DNA of 64,000 nt from Actinomycetes bacterium. GTDB taxonomy: Bacteria > Actinomycetota > Acidimicrobiia > Acidimicrobiales > Ilumatobacteraceae. Positions 1 through 8,452 of the stretch are shown here, piece by piece. Location: positions 124,001 to 188,000 of the forward strand of contig JANXUF010000053.1 in the NCBI GenBank assembly GCA_025356335.1, in the 5' to 3' direction. The notes below the pieces were generated by a model that searched no databases, had not been told where the DNA came from, and saw only the letters and a program-made list of their open reading frames with translations. The position numbers were made by a program, and so were the translations under genes. The first letter of the stretch is position 1. Every line of letters starts with the position of its first letter.

Positions 1-576
1 CGCCAGCAGCTCACCGATGAACATCGCAGCAGACGGATCTTTCTCGGAAGGCTTGAGAATGAACGTGTTCCCGCAGGCAATTGCATTTGCAAACATCCAC
101 ATCGGCACCATCGCCGGGAAGTTGAACGGCGTGATCCCGGCGACGACCCCGAGCGGCTGGCGGATCGAGTAGACATCGACGCCGCTGGATGCCTGCTCGC
201 TGAATCCACCCTTGAGCAGATGCGGGATACCGCAGGCGAACTCGACGTTCTCCAAGCCGCGCGCGATCTCGCCGAGGGCGTCGCTGACGACCTTGCCGTG
301 TTCGGCGGCGACGATCGTCGCCAACTCCTTACGGTTGGCGTCGATCAGCTCACGTGTCCGGAACAGCACCTCGGCGCGTTTGGTCAGCGAAGTCTGACGC
401 CAGCCGGCGAACGCCGCTCTGGCGATCCCGACGGCCTTGTCCAGTTCTTCGACACTCGCAAAGTCGACCGTTGCCGCCTGCTCCCCCGTCGCCGGGTTCC
501 AGACCGTGCCGCTGCGGCCTGACGTTCCTTCGACGACCTTGCCGTCGATCCAATGTGAGATGCGCTTCGTGCTCAT
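1..576 (-). CDS. mmsA: Methylmalonate-semialdehyde dehydrogenase, CoA-acylating (3' part off window)
   Basis: Aldehyde dehydrogenase superfamily, MMSDH/IolA branch, which oxidises (methyl)malonate semialdehyde to propionyl- or acetyl-CoA. The frame is open from an ATG at 576 to the window edge, giving the first 192 residues of a protein normally near 500. The N-terminus reads MSTKRISHWIDGKVV, followed by GVVAGITPFNFPAMVPMW and an N-A-I-A-C-G-N-T-F-I-L-K-P-S-E stretch, which are NAD-binding signatures typical of MMSDH. The catalytic cysteine lies off the left edge. It is the last visible gene of the leftward hydantoinase/ureidopropionase operon, where it would turn malonate semialdehyde made from beta-alanine into acetyl-CoA. 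The family call is seen in sequence; the substrate is inferred from context. Confidence 0.93.
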   Translation of the reverse strand, partial: MSTKRISHWIDGKVVEGTSGRSGTVWNPATGEQAATVDFASVEELDKAVGIARAAFAGWRQTSLTKRAEVLFRTRELIDANRKELATIVAAEHGKVVSDALGEIARGLENVEFACGIPHLLKGGFSEQASSGVDVYSIRQPLGVVAGITPFNFPAMVPMWMFANAIACGNTFILKPSEKDPSAAMFIGELLA

Positions 577-650
577 GTTCCCCTGATTCCCTGCGGTGCT
601 TGTTCTGGATGCCGACGCGATACCGCCGTGCTGGTTCGGGTCGTCAGACC

Positions 651-2099
651 TCAGACCAGGTATTGCGAGAGCCCGCGCTTGATGTACTTGCCATGGCCTT
701 TGCGGCCGGTGTATTCGTCGTTCTCGATGACCGTGAGGCCGCGACTGATGACCGTGTCGACCTTGCCGTCGATCACATAGCCCTCCCATGAGGAGTGGTC
801 CATATTCATGTGATGCTTGGCGTTGATGCCGATGTGGGTCTTGGTGTCCGGGTCCCAGACGACGACGTCGGCGTCTGCGCCGGGAGCGATGATGCCCTTC
901 TGCGGATACATGCCGAACATGCGTGCCGGAGTCGTGCAACACGTCTCGACCCAGCGTTCGAGGCTCAGTTCGCCGGTCACGACACCCTGGTAGATCAGCT
1001 CCATGCGATGCTCGACACCACCCATGCCGTTCGGGATCTTGGAGAAGTTGCCGAGGCCGAGATCCTTCTGATCCTTCATGCAGAACGGGCAGTGGTCGGT
1101 CGACACGATCGCCAACTCGTTCATCCGCAGGCCTTTCCACAGATCACCCTGATGACCGTGACCCATCTGGCCGACGAAGTCTGGGTCGTGATCGCGTGAA
1201 CGGATCGGCGGCGATGCCACCCATTTGGCACCCTCGAAACCCGGCCGGCCGAGTGTCTCTTCGAGCGTCATCCACAGGTATTGAGGGCACGTTTCGGCAA
1301 ACACGTTGCGCCCTTGATGACGGGCGGCGGCGAGCTCGTTCAGGGCGTCACCCGCACTCATGTGAACGATGTACAGCGGGACGTTGCCGGCGACGTGGCT
1401 GAGGACGATCGCCCGGTGTGTCGCTTCGGCCTCGAGCGGCGACGGACGGGTCAGACTGTGGTACTTCGGGTCGGTCTCTCCACGCGCCAATGCCTGCTGG
1501 ACGAGGACGTCGATCGCCATGCCGTTCTCGGCGTGCATCATGATCATCGCCCCGCAGTCGGCAGCGGTCTGCATCGCCCGCAGGATCTGGCCGTCGTCCG
1601 AGTAGAAGACGCCGGGGTAGGCCATGAACAGTTTGAAGCTGGTGATCCCTTCGTTCTCGGTGAGATAGGTCAGCGCCTTCAGCGATTCCTCGTCGACGCC
1701 GCCGACGATCTGGTGGAACGCATAGTCGACGGCACAGTTGCCTTCGGCTTTCGCATGCCAGGTCGCCAACCCGTCCAGTACGTTCTCGCCGTAGCGCTGC
1801 AGCGACATGTCGACGATCGTCGTCACGCCGCCCCAGGCTGCGGCACGGGTCCCTGTCTCGAAGGTGTCGCTCGCTGCGGTTCCGCCGAACGGCAGCTCGA
1901 AGTGCGTGTGCACGTCGATGCCACCGGGGATGACGAACTTGCCGGTGGCGTCGATGACCTTGTCGGCAACGATGCCGAGACCGGCCGCCTGGCCTGGCGA
2001 CAACAGCGAGACGATCTTCTCGCCGTCGATCAGTACATCGATCGGCTGGACGCCGGTCGGCGAGATGACTTTTCCGTTGGTGATCAGTGTCGTGGCCAT
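651..2099 (-). CDS. hydA: Dihydropyrimidinase / D-hydantoinase
   Basis: Cyclic amidohydrolase that opens 5,6-dihydrouracil or dihydrothymine to the N-carbamoyl-beta-amino acid. The protein has 482 residues with start ATG at 2099 (MATTLITNGKVISPTG); a longer in-frame extension to 2168 overlaps the upstream gene and lacks family similarity. Metal-site features: H64 and H66 in GIDVHTHFE, the probable carboxylated lysine K156 in SFKLFMAYPG, H189 in MMHAEN, an HMSAG motif and STDHCPF near the C-terminus. This set is the classic hydantoinase/dihydropyrimidinase pattern. It sits 11 bases downstream of the ureidopropionase gene on the same strand, so the two are very probably co-transcribed. Whether natural hydantoins or only pyrimidines are substrates cannot be told from sequence. 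Confidence 0.95.
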   Translation of the reverse strand: MATTLITNGKVISPTGVQPIDVLIDGEKIVSLLSPGQAAGLGIVADKVIDATGKFVIPGGIDVHTHFELPFGGTAASDTFETGTRAAAWGGVTTIVDMSLQRYGENVLDGLATWHAKAEGNCAVDYAFHQIVGGVDEESLKALTYLTENEGITSFKLFMAYPGVFYSDDGQILRAMQTAADCGAMIMMHAENGMAIDVLVQQALARGETDPKYHSLTRPSPLEAEATHRAIVLSHVAGNVPLYIVHMSAGDALNELAAARHQGRNVFAETCPQYLWMTLEETLGRPGFEGAKWVASPPIRSRDHDPDFVGQMGHGHQGDLWKGLRMNELAIVSTDHCPFCMKDQKDLGLGNFSKIPNGMGGVEHRMELIYQGVVTGELSLERWVETCCTTPARMFGMYPQKGIIAPGADADVVVWDPDTKTHIGINAKHHMNMDHSSWEGYVIDGKVDTVISRGLTVIENDEYTGRKGHGKYIKRGLSQYLV

Positions 2100-2110
2100 G
2101 ATCGATTCTT

Positions 2111-2953
2111 TCAGCCTTCCGCCAACGTGCCGTACATGTCGGGGCGGCGATCCCGATAGAACGCCCATTGATTGCGGACCTCGGTCACGAGGTCGAGGTC
2201 GAGGTCACGGACCACCAGTTCCTCGTCATACGTGCTGGCGACGTCGCCGACGAACTGTCCGCGCGGGCTGGCGAAGTAGGTCTGGCCGTAGAAGTCGTTG
2301 TCTCCGAGGTCTTCGATCCCGACACGGTTGATGGCACCGATGAAGTATTCGTTGGCCACGGCGCTCGCCGGCTGTTCGAGTTGCCACAGATAGGCGCTGA
2401 GCCCACGGCTCGTCGCTGATGGATTGAAGACGATCTTGGCGCCGGCAAGACCCAGCGCCCGCCAGCCCTCCGGGAAGTGGCGGTCGTAACAGATGTACAC
2501 GCCGATACGCCCGACAGCCGTGTCGAAGATCGGGTACCCCAGATTCCCTGGCCGGAAATAGAACTTCTCGAGGAAGCCCTTGACCTGCGGGATGTGCGTC
2601 TTGCGGTACTTACCGAGGTACGTACCGTCGGCATCGATCACCGCGGCCGTGTTGTACAGCACGCCTTCCTGCTGGCGTTCGTACATCGGCAGGATCATCA
2701 CCATGTTGAGTTCTCTGGCGAGTTCCTGGAACAGCTTCGTCGTCGGACCGTCGGGGATCTCTTCGGCATAGTCGTAGTACACGGTGTCCTGCACCTGACA
2801 GAAGTACGGCCCGTAGAAAAGCTCCTGGAAGCAGATGACCTGCGCTCCCTGGTCGGCTGCCTGACGGGCAAAAGCGACGTGCTTGTCGATCATCGACTGC
2901 TTGTCACCGGTCCACGAACACTGCACGAGCGCTGAACGAACGACGTTGGCCAT
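2111..2953 (-). CDS. Beta-ureidopropionase (N-carbamoyl-beta-alanine amidohydrolase), nitrilase family
   Basis: Carbon-nitrogen hydrolase that releases beta-alanine, CO2 and ammonia from N-carbamoyl-beta-alanine. The protein has 280 residues from ATG at 2953, which is preceded by a strong GGAGGGG ribosome site. The Glu-Lys-Cys triad is visible: E44 in CFQELFYGP, K118 in KYRKTHIPQ and C155 in GVYICYDRHFPE. The ending NQWAFYRDRRPDMYGTL is typical of the ureidopropionase branch. It is the first gene of the leftward operon and faces the MocR-type regulator across a 152-base gap. Nitrilase-family members with other carbamoyl substrates cannot be excluded, but the neighbours fit pyrimidine breakdown. 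Confidence 0.93.
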   Translation of the reverse strand: MANVVRSALVQCSWTGDKQSMIDKHVAFARQAADQGAQVICFQELFYGPYFCQVQDTVYYDYAEEIPDGPTTKLFQELARELNMVMILPMYERQQEGVLYNTAAVIDADGTYLGKYRKTHIPQVKGFLEKFYFRPGNLGYPIFDTAVGRIGVYICYDRHFPEGWRALGLAGAKIVFNPSATSRGLSAYLWQLEQPASAVANEYFIGAINRVGIEDLGDNDFYGQTYFASPRGQFVGDVASTYDEELVVRDLDLDLVTEVRNQWAFYRDRRPDMYGTLAEG

Positions 2954-3035
2954 GACCCCTCCAACCTTCTGCACGTGGCGAGAATGCTCGCCGGAACGGG
3001 TAGTGAGACGATCGTAGAATATGCAGCAAGGCGTT

Positions 3036-3051
3036 ACAAGCACTTGCTTGT
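3036..3051. promoter_or_regulatory. Palindrome in the divergent pyrimidine-catabolism/MocR promoter region
   Basis: A perfect inverted repeat ACAAGCA-CT-TGCTTGT lies in the gap between the ureidopropionase start (2953) and the MocR-type gene start (3106). Immediately to its right the DNA carries repeated TTGTT-type runs (TTGCGTTTTGTTACAG, GTATTGTTCC). An operator for the neighbouring regulator is the obvious guess, but MocR proteins often bind direct repeats, so the exact site is uncertain. Confidence 0.45.
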
Positions 3052-3105
3052 TGCGTTTTGTTACAGGAGTGTTTGCGGCGGTTGCTGTGACGTATTGTTC
3101 CACTC

Positions 3106-4482
3106 GTGCAGGGGGACGATGTCGAGTCGTTGATCAAGGCGATCATCGACGAACTGACCGAGTCGAGCGCCAGGGGAATCGCCGCTGCCGTCAGTCGTCT
3201 GGCAGGCAACGGAACGATCGCCTCCGGCCAACGACTGCCGACCGTCCGCAGGGTCGCCGTCGAACTCGGCGTCAGCCCGACGACGGTGAACGAAGCGTGG
3301 CAGCAACTCGGCTACGAGGGCACGATCGAGAGCCGCGGCCGGCTCGGCACCTTCGTCCTGCCCGCAGCCCGTGTCGGGGGCCCCCGCCGTTATCGCCGGG
3401 TGACGCAACGTGCAGACAGTTTCCGCCTCGACCTCAGCACCGGCACCCCTGACCCGACACTGCTCCCGGATCTCCGCAGAGCGTTGTCCCGCATCGGCCG
3501 CGACGACTTGACGTCCAGCTACCTCGACCGACCGGTGCTGCCGGAACTCGAGCAACGCATCCGAGACCTGCTTCCCTTCGACCCTCAGGCACTGACCGTT
3601 GTCGACGGAGCGCTCGATGCACTGGATCGCATCGCCACGCAGATCGTCCGCCTCGGTGATCGGGTCCTCGTCGAGAACCCGACGTTTCCGCCACTGCTCG
3701 ACCTGCTGCACCAGCTCGGCGCCGAGCTGATCCCACTGGAGATCGACGAATCCGGCATCGTCGCCGAGTCGTTGGCGGTCGCCCTGCGGTCGCGGCCGAA
3801 AGCACTGTTCATCCAGCCTCGCGCCCACAACCCGACCGGCGCGTCGATGACGAAAGCCCGCTGTGGCGCGCTGGCGAAACTGCTGAAGGCGGCTGCGGTG
3901 ATCGTCGTCGAGGACGACCATTCCGGAGCGATTTCGTCGGCACCGGACGTCTCGCTGGCCCGATCGCTGCCGGATCAGACGCTGCACATCACCTCGTTCT
4001 CGAAGTCGCACGGTCCGGATCTGAGGCTCGCCGCTGTCGCTGGGCCGGCAGCGTTGATCGATGCGCTGACCGATCGGCGGACGCTCGGACCTGGCTGGTC
4101 GAGCCGCATCCTGCAGGCGGTGCTGGCCGACCTGCTGGCAGATCGGGTCGCGGTCGGAGAAGTCGCGGCGGCCCGTGACGAATACGCAAGGCGGCGTCGG
4201 ATGATGTCGAAGGCGTTGGACGACGTCGGTGTCGGCTACTCGGTCGGTGACGGGATCAACATGTGGATCGAGACACCACACGAACAGGAAACGCTCGTCT
4301 CGCTCGCTGCCGCCGGGGTCGGCGCAAGCCCCGGCAGCCCATTCATCATCGCCGCTGACGGCACCGATCACATCCGTCTCACCGTCGGTCTTGTCGCCGA
4401 TGGATTCGAGGGGCTGGCGGCGCAACTGTCCAAAGCGATTCCAGCTGCGGATGACCGTCACGCGCGGCGCCGGGGCCGCTGA
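3106..4482 (+). CDS. MocR-family transcriptional regulator (GntR HTH + PLP aminotransferase-like domain)
   Basis: A 458-residue protein starting with GTG. Residues 20-85 form a GntR winged helix (GQRLPTVRRVAVELGVSPTTVNEAWQ; SRGRLGTFV). Residues 105-450 form a fold-type I aminotransferase domain with HNPTGASMT, EDDHSG and the probable PLP-binding lysine K300 in SFSKSHGPDLRLA. Such proteins sense PLP adducts or amino compounds and usually control a divergent gene set. Here that is the pyrimidine/beta-alanine operon, so beta-alanine or a pathway intermediate is a plausible ligand (inference). The coding region begins 152 bases from the divergent start. Confidence 0.92.
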   Translation: MQGDDVESLIKAIIDELTESSARGIAAAVSRLAGNGTIASGQRLPTVRRVAVELGVSPTTVNEAWQQLGYEGTIESRGRLGTFVLPAARVGGPRRYRRVTQRADSFRLDLSTGTPDPTLLPDLRRALSRIGRDDLTSSYLDRPVLPELEQRIRDLLPFDPQALTVVDGALDALDRIATQIVRLGDRVLVENPTFPPLLDLLHQLGAELIPLEIDESGIVAESLAVALRSRPKALFIQPRAHNPTGASMTKARCGALAKLLKAAAVIVVEDDHSGAISSAPDVSLARSLPDQTLHITSFSKSHGPDLRLAAVAGPAALIDALTDRRTLGPGWSSRILQAVLADLLADRVAVGEVAAARDEYARRRRMMSKALDDVGVGYSVGDGINMWIETPHEQETLVSLAAAGVGASPGSPFIIAADGTDHIRLTVGLVADGFEGLAAQLSKAIPAADDRHARRRGR

Positions 4483-4588
4483 CAGAATTTCTGTTGCTGA
4501 CGTATTTCCTTGCCCCCTGGGTGCTCGTTTGTTGAGAGTTGACCACACAACTCACGACATGACTCACCACACGACAAGGAGCCAGACG

Positions 4589-5461
4589 ATGGCCAGTACG
4601 GCAACACCAGCGAAGAACACCCCAGCCAAGAAGGCACCGGCGAAGAAGGCTGCAGCGAAGAGAAGCACGAAATTCAAGGCCACCGACTTCATCTGCAATC
4701 TCGTGCCGTCCACCGGCACAGAGAGCGACTGGAACTTCGCCAACTCCGTCGAGTCAGGTGCGCTGACTGCGTTGCAGGCCCCCCCGGCGTCCGTCGATCT
4801 GCGGGCACCATGGTGGGCGATCGACAACCAGGAGCAGACCGGCTCGTGCGTCGGATGGGCAACCGCCGAGGGCGTCGGCCGCTATCACATGCAGAAAGCT
4901 TCGAAAATCACCGCGATGCAACTGTTGTCGGCACGCTATGTGTGGATGGCTTCGAAAGAGACCGACACCATCACGACGCGCCCGGAGAGCTTCGTCGAAG
5001 AGGCAGGTACGACACTCAAGGCCGCCGTCGAGATCGGCCGCAAGTACGGGCTGGCGCTCGAAGCCGAACTGCCATTCCACATTCAAACGGCGATGTTCTC
5101 CGGCAACGAGAACACCTTCTTCGCCAGCTGCGCCCAACGTCGGTTCGCCTCCTACTTCAACCTGCAGAAGAACCTCGCCAACTGGAAAGTCTGGCTGGCA
5201 TCGAACGGACCGATCCTCGCCGGGCTCAGTGTCGAGGCATCCTGGGACAACGCCACGGCGACCGGCGGCAACATCGACACGTTCCAGCCCGGCACGGTCC
5301 GCGGCGGTCACGCCATCGCCGTCGTCGGCTACAGGGCCGACGGTCGCTTCATCATCCGCAACAGTTGGGGCACCGGCTGGGGCGACCAGGGCTTCGGTTA
5401 CGTCTCCCCGGACTACATCAACGCAGGCTTCTTCGGTGAGTCCTACGGGGTCACGCTGTAA
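4589..5461 (+). CDS. Papain-like (C1A) cysteine protease with Lys/Ala/Pro-rich N-terminus
   Basis: 290 residues from the ATG at 4589, which follows an AAGGAG ribosome site; the longer in-frame ORF starting at 4229 overlaps the MocR gene. Papain-fold catalytic elements: Q81 and C87 in NQEQTGSCVGWA (spacing as in papain Q19/C25), H241 in GGHAIAVVGY, and N258 in IRNSWGTGWGDQGFGYV. Residues 8-28 carry PAKK/AAAKR-type basic repeats resembling a histone H1-like or linker tail. I see no signal peptide, no prodomain of usual length and no membrane segment, so the protein appears cytoplasmic or exported by an unusual route. It converges with the CopCD gene (15-base gap). Substrate unknown. Confidence 0.88.
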   Translation: MASTATPAKNTPAKKAPAKKAAAKRSTKFKATDFICNLVPSTGTESDWNFANSVESGALTALQAPPASVDLRAPWWAIDNQEQTGSCVGWATAEGVGRYHMQKASKITAMQLLSARYVWMASKETDTITTRPESFVEEAGTTLKAAVEIGRKYGLALEAELPFHIQTAMFSGNENTFFASCAQRRFASYFNLQKNLANWKVWLASNGPILAGLSVEASWDNATATGGNIDTFQPGTVRGGHAIAVVGYRADGRFIIRNSWGTGWGDQGFGYVSPDYINAGFFGESYGVTL

Positions 5462-5476
5462 GCCGGTCGCCGTCGG

Positions 5477-7189
5477 TCAGGCGCGGATCGCGACGACCGT
5501 CCTGAAGATCACCTGATCGAAGGTGTGGTACCTGGCGGTGATCGTCATCGTCCACTTCGCCGCATACGGCAGTTCGGCAACGGCGACGTAGTGCGAAGGC
5601 CCGGCAGGGGTGACGGTGAGTTCGAGCGGAGCGACGTTGCGCGCCGGGTCCGACAGCTCGACGGTGACATTGTCCGGATTGTCGAGCGAACTGTTGATGC
5701 TCGACAGGTAGACGTGGAGCTGATTGCTGCCGACGCGCGCCGGATCGAGGGAGATCGAAGCGACGTAACCGCTCTGCGTCAGCGACGATGCGTAGGGCTT
5801 GAAGTTCCCGGCGGCACTGGGGTTCGCCGCCATCAGGCTGGACGTCACCGCGAGTATCACGACGCCGAAGATCACCTCCAGCGTCACCGACCGTCGAAGT
5901 GTCTCGCGGTCGAGCCGGGCGACCGCCGCACCGGCCGGCAAAGCCTGGATCGTGGAAACGCCGACGACTCTGCCGTAGACGAGCCGCCGGCTCATCGAGG
6001 CGACGAAGAGGACGAGGGCGACAGCCACCAGTTTCCAGATGAGGAGCTGGCCGTAGCGTGTCGATGCCAGTGCCGACACCGAGCCCAACTGGCGTACGGC
6101 CTGTATCGAGCCGGTGACGACCACCGCCGACACGGAGACGAAGGCGAGTCGCGAGAACTGGCGCACCCGGTGCTCCTCCACGCTCGCCATCGCCAACATC
6201 AGGGCGACGAGCCCACCCAGCCAGATTCCCATCGCGAGGACGTGGACGACGGTCAGCGCAATTCCGAGGAGGTGCCACCGCCCGGTGTCGCCGTGGCCCC
6301 CGAAGGCGAAGGTGAGGGCGACGGCGAGCGCTGTGAGTGACGCCGCGATACGCCAGCCGCGACCGTTGCTCCACGCGGTCGTGTTCGCCAGCACGAGCGT
6401 TCCGACGCCGATCAGTACCGCCCGCAGCAGCCAGTCGCGTCCGACCTGGGTCTGCATCACCGCTCGCCACGCCGAACCGTCCGTCAGCACCGACAACGGT
6501 CTATTGGCGGCGTACCCGGCCTCCAGCGGTATCGCCACCAGCCCGGCGGCAGCGGCGATCAGACCGGAGGCGACGATCGTCAGCCTGAGGCGCTTCGACA
6601 TCGTCACGATGCCGGCCGCAACCGCCACGAGCGAGCCGAGCACGACGGCGAAACCGGCAGCGACGAGGCCCCGGCTTGCGTCCAGCGCTCCCCCGGCTGC
6701 CCGGCCGGTGCCGCTGCCGGCAATCGCCGCCTCGATCACGCCGGACTGCAAGGTCGTCTTCGTTCCGACCTGGAACGTGTAGGCGGCATGCACCTGGTGG
6801 GAGTCTGCGGAAATGACCTGCCAGTCGACGACGTACGAACCCTCCGCGAGCACCGGCAACAACACCGTGACCGCCGAGTGGTCCCCTGCGGGATGTTCTG
6901 CCGGCCCGATCGAGACCTCGTTGCCGGTGCCGTCGAGCAGGCGGATCGCACCGAGGCTGATCTCGACATTCTCCCCGAATGTCAGGGTGATGTGGTCAGG
7001 CGGCACTGCCGACACCGAGCCTGCGGCCGGAGAGCTCGACAGCAGTTCCGCATGAGCCGAGGCGATCGTCGCCGGGCCGCCGAGCAACACGAGCAGCCCG
7101 AGGATCGTGCCGCAGAGCAGGAGGATCAGCGGGCGGCCAAGGCCGCGCCGGGTGCTGGTTTCATCAGGCAGCGTCGATGGGAACATCAT
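5477..7189 (-). CDS. CopC-CopD fusion copper protein
   Basis: 570 residues. The ATG at 7189 overlaps the anti-sigma stop by four bases (ATGA), so the two are translationally coupled. The signal peptide covers residues 15-45, ending ASA|H46; the mature N-terminal histidine and a later DSHQVHAAYTFQVG motif are the copper-ligand pattern of CopC. Residues 46-145 are the CopC domain, followed by about eight membrane segments of a CopD domain (residues 165-455) and a C-terminal extracytoplasmic beta domain that may be YtkA-like. Known CopC/CopD proteins bind periplasmic copper and move it across the membrane. The operon with an anti-sigma factor and nearby YcnI gene supports a copper role. Confidence 0.9.
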   Translation of the reverse strand: MMFPSTLPDETSTRRGLGRPLILLLCGTILGLLVLLGGPATIASAHAELLSSSPAAGSVSAVPPDHITLTFGENVEISLGAIRLLDGTGNEVSIGPAEHPAGDHSAVTVLLPVLAEGSYVVDWQVISADSHQVHAAYTFQVGTKTTLQSGVIEAAIAGSGTGRAAGGALDASRGLVAAGFAVVLGSLVAVAAGIVTMSKRLRLTIVASGLIAAAAGLVAIPLEAGYAANRPLSVLTDGSAWRAVMQTQVGRDWLLRAVLIGVGTLVLANTTAWSNGRGWRIAASLTALAVALTFAFGGHGDTGRWHLLGIALTVVHVLAMGIWLGGLVALMLAMASVEEHRVRQFSRLAFVSVSAVVVTGSIQAVRQLGSVSALASTRYGQLLIWKLVAVALVLFVASMSRRLVYGRVVGVSTIQALPAGAAVARLDRETLRRSVTLEVIFGVVILAVTSSLMAANPSAAGNFKPYASSLTQSGYVASISLDPARVGSNQLHVYLSSINSSLDNPDNVTVELSDPARNVAPLELTVTPAGPSHYVAVAELPYAAKWTMTITARYHTFDQVIFRTVVAIRA

Positions 7190-7830
7190 GCAACTTCGTC
7201 GAGAACATCGGCTTCGAACAACGCTGTTCTTCTGCGACTCCGCACACGATACAGGCGAGACAGTCCTGGGGTTCCGGCAAGCATCCACACGAGTAGGAAG
7301 CCTGCCAGTTCCACGACGTGATGCGCCTCGCTGATCAACGGAGTGGCGCCGCGGGCGGTATCGAAGACCGCACTCAGAGCCATCGTCGCCGATAATGCAG
7401 CGGCGATCGGTAACACGCCGTACGCCCGCTGCGGGCGCCACGCGGTGTACAGGAAGCCCGAGGCCACCGCCGCCGACAGCGCTCCGATGTGGCGTGCGAG
7501 GTGCGCGGTCGTTCCGGGCTCCTCTGCCAACACCAGCGCAGGCAATGCCAGCACCAGTTCCGTCAGCGCGACGGTCGCCAACGAGTAGCGGATCCATTCA
7601 CCTCGCCCGAGCCGTGGCGGGTGAGCGGCGGACAGGATGACCTGCGAGAGGTCCGGTACGTGTTCTGCCGGCCTCACCCGGTTCATCCGTTGCACCCGGT
7701 CAGCTGCTGCCGCGAATTCGCTGCAGGCAATGCAGCTCACGAGGTGGGCATCGACCGAGCGTCGTTCGAGTGCCGTCGCCTCGCCGTCGAGCGAGGCCGA
7801 GTAGGTCATCCTCGCCTGGTCGCAGTCCAT
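7186..7830 (-). CDS. Membrane anti-sigma factor with zf-HC2 zinc-binding domain
   Basis: About 214 residues using the ATG at 7830 (MDCDQARMTYSASLDGEA). A longer frame to 7929 would overlap the divergent sigma gene. The N-terminal H-x3-C-x2-C signature (AHLVSCIACSEF) defines the zinc-binding anti-sigma domain that grips a sigma factor. Four hydrophobic segments follow (around WIRYSLATVALTEL, HIGALSAAVASGF, LPIAAALSATMAL and VVELAGFLLVWM), so it is membrane-embedded. It is divergent from the ECF sigma gene at 7916 and overlaps CopCD by four bases. It probably holds that sigma factor inactive until a membrane or periplasmic copper-related signal arrives (inference). Confidence 0.85.
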   Translation of the reverse strand: MDCDQARMTYSASLDGEATALERRSVDAHLVSCIACSEFAAAADRVQRMNRVRPAEHVPDLSQVILSAAHPPRLGRGEWIRYSLATVALTELVLALPALVLAEEPGTTAHLARHIGALSAAVASGFLYTAWRPQRAYGVLPIAAALSATMALSAVFDTARGATPLISEAHHVVELAGFLLVWMLAGTPGLSRLYRVRSRRRTALFEADVLDEVA

Positions 7831-7915
7831 ACCGGTACAGTCGCTCGGCAACCGCAGTTGGTTCCCGTAGCCAGATTCCGAATTTTCCGGCCCGACTCCA
7901 GAACGGCGGTAGGTC

Positions 7916-8452
7916 ATGAACGAGCTCACCCGAACCGCCGTCGAGGCACAACGCGGCGATCGCCGTGCACTTGCACTGCTCGTCGAGAAGACGCAGGCAG
8001 ATGTCTGGCGCTATTGCGCTTACCTGAACGGTGCAGCGGAGGCCGACGATCTGACGCAGGACACCTTCGGCAGGGCGATCGCCGCGCTGCCGCGTTTTCG
8101 TGGTGACTGCGATGTGCGGAGCTGGCTGCTGACGATCGCCAGGCGTGTCTGCGCCGACCAGGTTCGTAGCCAGATCAGGCGGCGCAAACTGCTCGGCAGG
8201 CTGCGGCCGTTCACCATCGTCGAAACCCCGAATGGCGCCGGCTCGGTCGAGCTCGGAACGCTGATCGATGCACTCGACCGGGAGCGGCGTGAGGCGTTCG
8301 TCCTCACGCAGTATCTCGGCCTGTCTTACCACGAGACCGCCGAGGTCTGTCATTGCCCCGTCGGGACGATCCGCAGCCGCGTTGCGAGGGCCAGAACGGC
8401 ACTCATCGAGGGGTGGCAGGACGACCAACCTCGTCGCTCCGAGCGGGGCTGA
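7916..8452 (+). CDS. ECF-type RNA polymerase sigma factor
   Basis: 178 residues with sigma-70 region 2 (AEADDLTQDTFGRAIAALPRF, then SWLLTIARRVCADQVR) and region 4 (LDRERREAFVLTQYLGLSYHETAEV, CPVGTIRSRVARAR). There is no extra sensor domain, so it is a minimal ECF sigma factor. It is divergent from the anti-sigma/CopCD operon across 85 bases. Its last 50 bases overlap, tail to tail, the 3' end of the unnamed membrane protein gene on the other strand. Likely targets are the copper genes around it and its own promoter; this is inferred from context only. Confidence 0.92.
   Translation: MNELTRTAVEAQRGDRRALALLVEKTQADVWRYCAYLNGAAEADDLTQDTFGRAIAALPRFRGDCDVRSWLLTIARRVCADQVRSQIRRRKLLGRLRPFTIVETPNGAGSVELGTLIDALDRERREAFVLTQYLGLSYHETAEVCHCPVGTIRSRVARARTALIEGWQDDQPRRSERG

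Noticed and set aside
3061..4548. 495-residue minus-strand frame opposite the MocR-type gene
   Set aside because: Arg/Asp/Gln-rich composition typical of an antisense shadow; the plus strand carries all GntR and PLP motifs.
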